DNA of 39,112 nt from an uncultured Clostridia bacterium (lineage in GTDB: Bacteria > Bacillota > Clostridia > TANB77 > CAG-508), in the NCBI GenBank assembly GCA_948857205.1, contig CAQPRV010000071.1, positions 1-39,112 on the forward strand, given 5' to 3'. The notes beneath the pieces are model-generated. The model had not been told where the DNA came from. It did not search any database and saw nothing but the letters and a program-made list of their open reading frames with translations. Positions 34,588 through 39,112 of this stretch are shown here, one piece after another. Both the position numbers and the translations under genes were made by a program. Numbering within the stretch: position 1 is the first letter of the stretch; every line of letters begins with the position of its first letter.

Positions 34588-35973
34588 TTATCTTACTAAA
34601 CACCTATCTTTTTTCTTTGCTTTCGTAATATCTTCTTGTCCATTTTTCATTTGCATTTCAATTTTAATTACTTCTTTAACTTTTGGTGTATCTTCTAAAA
34701 TATAATTTGCTATTTTTAGATTTTTTCTATACTTATTTAGAATTGTAGTGCAGTTATTTCGCTTTTCTTTGTATTCTTCTATTAATTTATCATCTGTGCA
34801 GTTTCTTAGCTTATTTCTGTATTTTTGCCTTAAATTAGTAATATCTTCAATATCTTTTTCAGTTTGTGAAATATAGTTTTTTACATCATCTGCTGTTTTT
34901 AATTTTTCTGTTACACTAAGTCTAATTTCATTAGAATATCGTTCCATTTTTCTTACTTCTTGTTTCATTTCTGGAGATAGTGGCTGATAGTTTTCTCGTT
35001 TTGGTAGTAATCCTAATAAATGAAATAGTAATAGAAAAAGCACATCAATTCCACTCGTCTTACTAATATCTTTAAGTTTTCCTTTATATTTATAAACTTT
35101 GTATTTTTGTTTTTTCTTTTTAGGGTGTATAAATTCCATATATCTATTTTGATAATAATATGGATTGTGTTCAATTTTGTTTGCTATATTCTTTGGCAAA
35201 TATTGTTCGCCTAAATGATACATCCTTACTGCTTTTCTATCGTTTATTGAACGAATTGTTGGATATTTTCTGTTATAATTATCATTGATTATATAACCTT
35301 TTTTTAGCATTATCTTTTTAAATTGTCCATAGTTTATACACATTTCTATTGCTTCATCAATAGCTTGTCTTATTACATTATACTTTGTTGGCTCTCCTCG
35401 TTTTTCTGCAAAGTATATACTTCTTGGTGTTTTTCCCTTTGGATTTTCTATAACTATTAGATTATTTTCTCTACATAGTCTATCTGAAATTTCTCTAAAT
35501 TTATAATATGCACCTTTATTACAATTAAATTTTTTCCCTGTAAACATATTAACTGAATTTACTACAAAATGATTATGATAAGTTCCTGTATTAAAATGTG
35601 TGGCAACTACTACTTGATATTCACTCCACATCTTTTCTGCTAGTTCTACTCCAATTTTGTGTGCAAGTTCTGGTGATACTTCTCCTGTTTTAAAACTTTG
35701 GTATGCATGATATGCTATATTTCCTGTGCATTTATCGAATCTATTTTGAACTAGCGTCATTTCTTCATAAGCTGTTTCTGCTTTACAATTTACACCTGTT
35801 ACATACATAGTTTTTTCGTTTTTATCAATAGTTTTCTCATCATTTTCTGCATATTTTAGCACTTGTTTTAAATCAGCAAACATTGTCTTTTCTGGATTTT
35901 TTGCATAGCTTATTACTCGTGATATACTATCTTTAATTGCCCATATTTTCGTTGTTGCCACCCACATCACCAT
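34588..35973 (-). CDS. MobP-type relaxase (MobA/VirD2-like)
   Basis: The 461-residue protein starts VATTKIWAIKDSISRVISYA (after a short possible extension), with the catalytic Tyr expected in RVISYAKNPEKT (about 23). It carries the metal-binding histidines in HFNTGTYHNHF at 126-136. Relaxases nick oriT and lead DNA transfer into a recipient. The C-terminal third is charged and helical. Its start overlaps mobC by 41 bp; a GTG at 35961 gives the usual VATTKIW start, while the ATG at 35973 adds four residues. It shares the mobC/oriT transcription unit. Confidence 0.88.
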   Translation of the reverse strand: MVMWVATTKIWAIKDSISRVISYAKNPEKTMFADLKQVLKYAENDEKTIDKNEKTMYVTGVNCKAETAYEEMTLVQNRFDKCTGNIAYHAYQSFKTGEVSPELAHKIGVELAEKMWSEYQVVVATHFNTGTYHNHFVVNSVNMFTGKKFNCNKGAYYKFREISDRLCRENNLIVIENPKGKTPRSIYFAEKRGEPTKYNVIRQAIDEAIEMCINYGQFKKIMLKKGYIINDNYNRKYPTIRSINDRKAVRMYHLGEQYLPKNIANKIEHNPYYYQNRYMEFIHPKKKKQKYKVYKYKGKLKDISKTSGIDVLFLLLFHLLGLLPKRENYQPLSPEMKQEVRKMERYSNEIRLSVTEKLKTADDVKNYISQTEKDIEDITNLRQKYRNKLRNCTDDKLIEEYKEKRNNCTTILNKYRKNLKIANYILEDTPKVKEVIKIEMQMKNGQEDITKAKKKDRCLVR

Positions 35974-36253
35974 CTTTTTTATAATTGTAAATATCTAAAA
36001 AATCACTTTGCATTTTTGTTATTTTATCTTTTATTTCTTCATCACTCATATAAGGAAATTCATTTTTTAATTCAACAATTCCATTGTAAACTTTACGAAG
36101 TTCTTCATCTGGTATTGAACAAATCTCCTTTTGTAATCCAGATTTTCTCAAATAAGATGACAAATTTAAGTTGCTCTTTTTAGCATTCCTTTGTAGTTTT
36201 TTCTTTTCACTTTCACTCACTCTAACATTAATTCCTATTGTTCTATTTCTCAT
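35933..36253 (-). CDS. mobC: Mobilisation relaxosome protein MobC
   Basis: The 106-residue protein starts MRNRTIGINVRVSESEKKKL, a ribbon-helix-helix-like DNA-binding N-terminus, and continues NLNLSSYLRKSGLQKEI typical of MobC. It binds oriT and helps the relaxase open it. It lies between the oriT-like region and the relaxase gene, whose start lies inside its 3' end. Confidence 0.88.
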   Translation of the reverse strand: MRNRTIGINVRVSESEKKKLQRNAKKSNLNLSSYLRKSGLQKEICSIPDEELRKVYNGIVELKNEFPYMSDEEIKDKITKMQSDFLDIYNYKKDGDVGGNNENMGN

Positions 36254-36359
36254 AATTTTTCACTTCCCTTTTCATAAATTTTCGTTCTATTTTTTATAAA
36301 ATCATTCTTAAAAATTTTTAATTTCTTATCTAATTTTAAATCTATTTTTCTATTCTTTT

Positions 36360-36478
36360 CGTTTCATAAGATAGGGGTTATAGGGGAAGATTTTTCCCCT
36401 TTCAGCGTAAGCTGTCGGTTTTGTGGCAATACAAAACCTATGCTCGCTACACTTATAGACATTAAATATGGCAATACA
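36360..36478. other. Probable oriT of the mobilisable element
   Basis: Three hairpins follow each other: AGGGGAA/TTCCCCT (36382-36400), CAGC-GTAA-GCTG (36403-36414) and GGTTTTGT-GGCAAT-ACAAAACC (36417-36438). TGGCAATACA is repeated at 36424-36433 and 36469-36478. This GC-rich structured island directly upstream of mobC and the relaxase is where oriT of such elements is expected. The exact nick site is not seen. The rest of 36254-36507 is A/T-rich and shows no gene. Confidence 0.65.
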
Positions 36479-36507
36479 TTTGCCTGTTTGTTCCTACCAA
36501 TAATTTC

Positions 36508-36867
36508 TTATACATATATTAGTTCATTTAGTACAATTTCTTCTGCTGTACTTTTAAAATTATTCATCATACTTACCCAATAAAGTTGGTCTGTATTTTT
36601 CATTTCTTCTGTTAGATTATTTTGCTGTTTTAGTTGTTCAATTATAATGTTAATTCTCTTTTCTGCTGTTTCTTGAATCTCTTTTAAATGTTTATTCAAA
36701 GTTCCATTCACAAACATGATTGTATATTCTGCTTTTCTATTTTCTTTTAAAAATTTTAGTCTCATTTTTCCATATTTGTTCAATATAATTTTTTCTCTTT
36801 CTAATACTAAATTTGGCATATAATAATCACCTTGTTTTGTGTATTCAATTCCATATTTATTTTCCAT
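36508..36867 (-). CDS. tnpV: TnpV-type transposon-encoded protein
   Basis: A 119-residue protein that matches the layout of TnpV from Tn4451-like mobilisable transposons: GIEYTKQGDYYMPNL, KYGKMRLKFLKENRKAEY, then WVSMMNNFKSTAEEIVLNEL at the C-terminus. Its function in the element is not established. I place the start at 36867 (MENKYGIEY), because GGAGG lies 8 nt upstream; the ATG at 36882 overlaps that site. It follows the serine recombinase by about 30 bp. Confidence 0.78.
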   Translation of the reverse strand: MENKYGIEYTKQGDYYMPNLVLEREKIILNKYGKMRLKFLKENRKAEYTIMFVNGTLNKHLKEIQETAEKRINIIIEQLKQQNNLTEEMKNTDQLYWVSMMNNFKSTAEEIVLNELIYV

Positions 36868-38239
36868 TTTCAATTCCTCCATTTATAAAATTTTTTAACT
36901 AACTTTTTCTCGTTCTTTTATTCTGATTTCTCCTAAAATCCTATTTTCTTCTTTCTGTGGAAATTGTTTATCATCACTTATTAGTTCCACTAATTTAAAA
37001 AGTTGCTCTCCATTTCTATTTACTTCTTCTATTGTAAGATACTTTTTCTGATAACCTTTTTTAGGCTTGTCCAACTGATTTAATTCATAATAAGAAACTT
37101 CGTAGTATTCATTTAATCTGTCCATATATTCTTTTAATTCTTTTTTGTCCATTAACACAGTTGTATTTACTATTCTTTCTTTTTTACCTTGCTCAAATGG
37201 TAATGCTATATCAAACATTCCTAAATCCATCAATTTAGAAATTTGTTCTATATAACTACTTCTAAATTTTATATTGATTAGGTTATAATAGCCTTTCTTA
37301 TCTTTTTCAATTACAATATTCTCTACAAATTTAGAAATAAATTCTTGCTTTTCTTCTTTTGTTTTATTTTTCCATTCTGCCATAAGCATGTCTTGAAACT
37401 TATTAGAACGAATTAACTTTTCTTTTTCTACATCTCTATCTGCCATTATAGATTGTGGACTAAATGACTGTTTATTTATATCAATAGCTTGTATTCTTTT
37501 TTCTTCTAACATATTTAATTTTTCTTCAATTACTCGATAATCTTCTGAAAAATCTTCTACTTCTACAATTCCTTTTAAATACGCTTCTTTAATTCTATTC
37601 TTTTGATTTTGTAAATTAACTATCTCTTTATCTAATTTATCTGTATTTCGCTCTTTTTTATCTGCTAAAACAGGAAAGAAATATTTTTTTACTGTCATAT
37701 CATATTCAATTAAGTTCATTATTAGAAACATTACTGAATCTTCAACTAAATCTTCTCTTAAATAAGTTTTACAATCTGAACAATGATAGTACATATACTT
37801 TTTCTTTTGCCCACCAGAGCCTTTACATTGCATTATCTTTCCACATTTAGGACATAATAGTTTTTGCATAAATATATAAACTCTATCTCTACAAAATGCC
37901 CTTTGATTTTTCTCTTTTTGTGATTGTACATCTTCATACATTGCTCTTGATATAATAGGCTCTACAACATTCATATAAACAATGGTTTCTTTTTCTTGCT
38001 TATTTCTATATTGTTCAAAATCTCCTACATAAATTTTATTATTGATTATTTTAGATACTGTTGCATCTTTCCACTGTTTATTAGTTAGTGTAGGTATTTT
38101 TTCTGCATTTAAGATATTAGCTATTGTTTGATAGCTTTTGCCCTCTAAATACATATTAAATATCCTTATAACTAAATCTTTTGTAGTTTCATCTATTACC
38201 ATTTTCTTATTTTCTCTTTTGTAACCTAATGGGCAAGTT

Positions 38240-38242
38240 CCG
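38240..38242 (-). other. In-frame CGG codon at +1 shift site 2 of the recombinase
   Basis: Minus-strand GTA-CCT-CGG-AAC. Dropping the C gives CCT-GGA-ACT and joins HVP to GTCPLGY, the expected G after P. Confidence 0.8.
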
Positions 38243-38648
38243 AGGTACATGTCCAGATTTTATTGCTCCTGTCATTCCAAATTTTGTTCTTTCTGATACT
38301 ATCTCAATTTCTAATTGTGAAAGAACTGTTAACATTCTTACAAAAAATCTTCCATTTGCACTGCTCGTATTGACATCATCCCTATCGCAAATGAGATAAC
38401 AATTATGCTTTTCTAGTTCTGATATTAATATTTCCAAATCTCTTACTGACCTTGTAACTCTATCTAATTTATAGGCTACAATATAATTGATTTTACCTGC
38501 TTTCATATCTTCTAACATTTGCTGAAAAGCTGGTCTGTTTGCCATATCTTTTGCAGATATTCCTGCATCTTTGTAAACTTTATAAATTTTATAATCTTTA
38601 TATTTACAAAGTGCTTTTAATTTCTCCTCCTGTTCTCCTAAACTAAAT

Positions 38649-38651
38649 CCG
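38649..38651 (-). other. In-frame CGG codon at +1 shift site 1 of the recombinase
   Basis: Minus-strand AGG-GAA-CGG-ATT-TAG. Dropping the C gives GAA-GGA-TTT-AGT, that is E-G-F-S, conserved in serine recombinases. The zero frame stops two codons after the CGG. Confidence 0.8.
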
Positions 38652-38810
38652 TTCCCTTGCTTGATCTTCTGTGCTTACACGAATATAAATTCCTGCAATT
38701 TTCCTTTCTTCATTCATTTTTACATATCCTCCTTCCAAATTGCTAAGACTGTTAAGGCTTTGCCTGTTACAGTATTAGTATGCTTTCGCATATGAATAGA
38801 AAGGCAACAA

Positions 38811-38850
38811 AAAAGTGCCACATAGCATAGTTTTAGCTATTAGCACTTTT
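38811..38850. other. Two-tier hairpin upstream of the recombinase
   Basis: AAAAGTGC (38811-38818) pairs with GCACTTTT (38843-38850), and ATAGC pairs with GCTAT inside, with a TTTT loop side. It lies in the leader of the recombinase gene and could be a terminator or attenuator. Confidence 0.5.
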
Positions 38851-38914
38851 CGAGTTTTTATATTTATTATCACTATCTCTTTAATTTCTTTTTAATAACA
38901 CAAATAAGAACCTC

Positions 38915-38947
38915 ACCCACTTACGCAATCAAAGATTGCTTGTGGGT
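38915..38947. other. Hairpin ACCCAC-GCAATC/GATTGC-GTGGGT
   Basis: The outer arms ACCCAC/GTGGGT and inner arms GCAATC/GATTGC enclose a 3-nt loop. The short sequence AGAACCT flanks it on both sides. It is GC-rich compared with its surroundings and lies between the recombinase and the gene at the right edge. It may be an element-specific regulatory RNA or binding site. Confidence 0.55.
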
Positions 38948-39027
38948 ACCCGAGAACCTTGTTACTCACGTAATAAACCAATATAGTATAATTTTTTAAA
39001 AACTCTAAAATGCTTTGCCGTTCTATG

Positions 39028-39112
39028 TTATGTATTTCCGCTGATATGTTCTTGTAATTTGGATAACGGATATTTTGTACTTAAATCATTTACATAGAAA
39101 TAATCGTGTTCA
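39028..39112 (-). CDS. C-terminus of a protein running in from the right edge
   Basis: The minus-strand frame reads EHDYFYVNDLSTKYPLSKLQ then EHISGNT and stops at TAA (39030-39028). Only the last 27 residues are in view, so the protein is not identified. It belongs to the mobile element upstream of the recombinase. Confidence 0.45.
   Translation of the reverse strand, partial: EHDYFYVNDLSTKYPLSKLQEHISGNT

Larger units (their letters stand above)
36895..38717 (-). pseudogene. Large serine recombinase (TnpX-like), split by two +1 sites at CGG codons
   Basis: From the ATG at 38717 after AGGAGG, the frame reads MNEERKIAGIYIRVSTEDQ (catalytic Ser15) to an in-frame CGG at 38649 (codon 23), then stops. 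Skipping the C restores GFSLGEQEEKLKALC, the resolvase domain. A second CGG at 38240 joins SGHVP to GTCPLGYKRENKKM, the recombinase domain. A zinc ribbon (CPKCGK and CSDCKTYL), a coiled coil and a C-terminal DNA-binding tail follow. The resolved protein is about 606 residues, typical of TnpX-type large serine recombinases that excise and insert mobilisable transposons at short targets. Without a bypass of both CGG sites it is inactive, hence the type given. Confidence 0.8.

Noticed and set aside
38207..38545. A small stand-alone resolvase starting MANRPAFQQ
   Set aside because: It is the middle of the large serine recombinase. The N-terminus with the catalytic serine lies upstream to 38717 in another frame.
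31234..38651. Classic slippery-site -1 frameshifting as the explanation for the split genes
   Set aside because: None of the four sites has an X-XXY-YYZ heptamer, and the shift needed is +1, always at CGG.
1..39112. CRISPR array, tRNA or rRNA genes
   Set aside because: No regularly spaced repeats with unique spacers and no tRNA cloverleaf or rRNA sequence was seen on either strand.

Overview
The window is very AT-rich (intergenic DNA is almost pure A/T runs) with strong GGAGG-type ribosome binding sites. It carries a Gram-positive housekeeping set: sepF, divIVA, an FtsK/SpoIIIE translocase, miaA, mutL and rsmD. This points to a low-GC Firmicute, most likely an uncultured gut-type clostridium. 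Nearly every gene lies on the minus strand. There are no rRNA or tRNA genes and no CRISPR array.

Layout, left to right. (1) 1-17.7 kb is a conserved core: a GH15 glucoamylase-like enzyme, a beta-CASP metallo-beta-lactamase RNase, a coiled-coil protein of unknown function, FtsK, a small coiled-coil protein, RsmD, DivIVA, SepF, an HlyD-like protein, MiaA, MutL, and a divergent SecF/SecD pair. Two unusual inverted-repeat elements lie here, at 104-291 (nested stems plus a possible pseudoknot) and 8032-8143 (REP-like). (2) 18.0-21.2 kb is a surface-protein operon of three TasA/camelysin-like paralogues and a ChW-like secreted protein, with 10-bp phased A-tracts upstream. (3) 21.4-24.2 kb holds a TIGR04086-type membrane protein, two GyrI-like ligand-binding proteins and a WYL regulator. 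The same dyad TGACA-N6-TGTCA precedes the regulator and the first GyrI-like gene. (4) 24.2-30.0 kb is a mosaic of accessory genes and debris: a HEPN/integrase chimera, a decayed duplicate, a 49-bp direct repeat, a GNAT-like protein, a HAD nucleotidase, Nudix, MBL, NTF2-like and nucleoside deaminase genes. (5) 30.1-39.1 kb is a defence and mobilisation block. A three-gene operon (DUF1016/YhcG nuclease, OLD nuclease gajA, UvrD-like helicase gajB) forms a Gabija-like system. Next to it are a relaxase, MobC, an oriT-like structured region, TnpV and a large serine recombinase, as in Tn4451-type mobilisable transposons.

The most striking signal is in translation. gajB and the serine recombinase each carry two apparent frameshifts. 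All four are the same event: one extra C directly before a GGN glycine codon, giving an in-frame CGG. By hand inspection, no intact coding sequence in the window contains an in-frame CGG. All four CGG codons seen sit at points where a +1 shift restores the family sequence, including the Walker A motif of gajB and the resolvase domain of the recombinase. This suggests that CGG is unassigned or hungry here, and that these two genes may be read by +1 frameshifting (or four-base decoding) at CGG. Independent decay or a systematic sequencing artefact are the alternatives.
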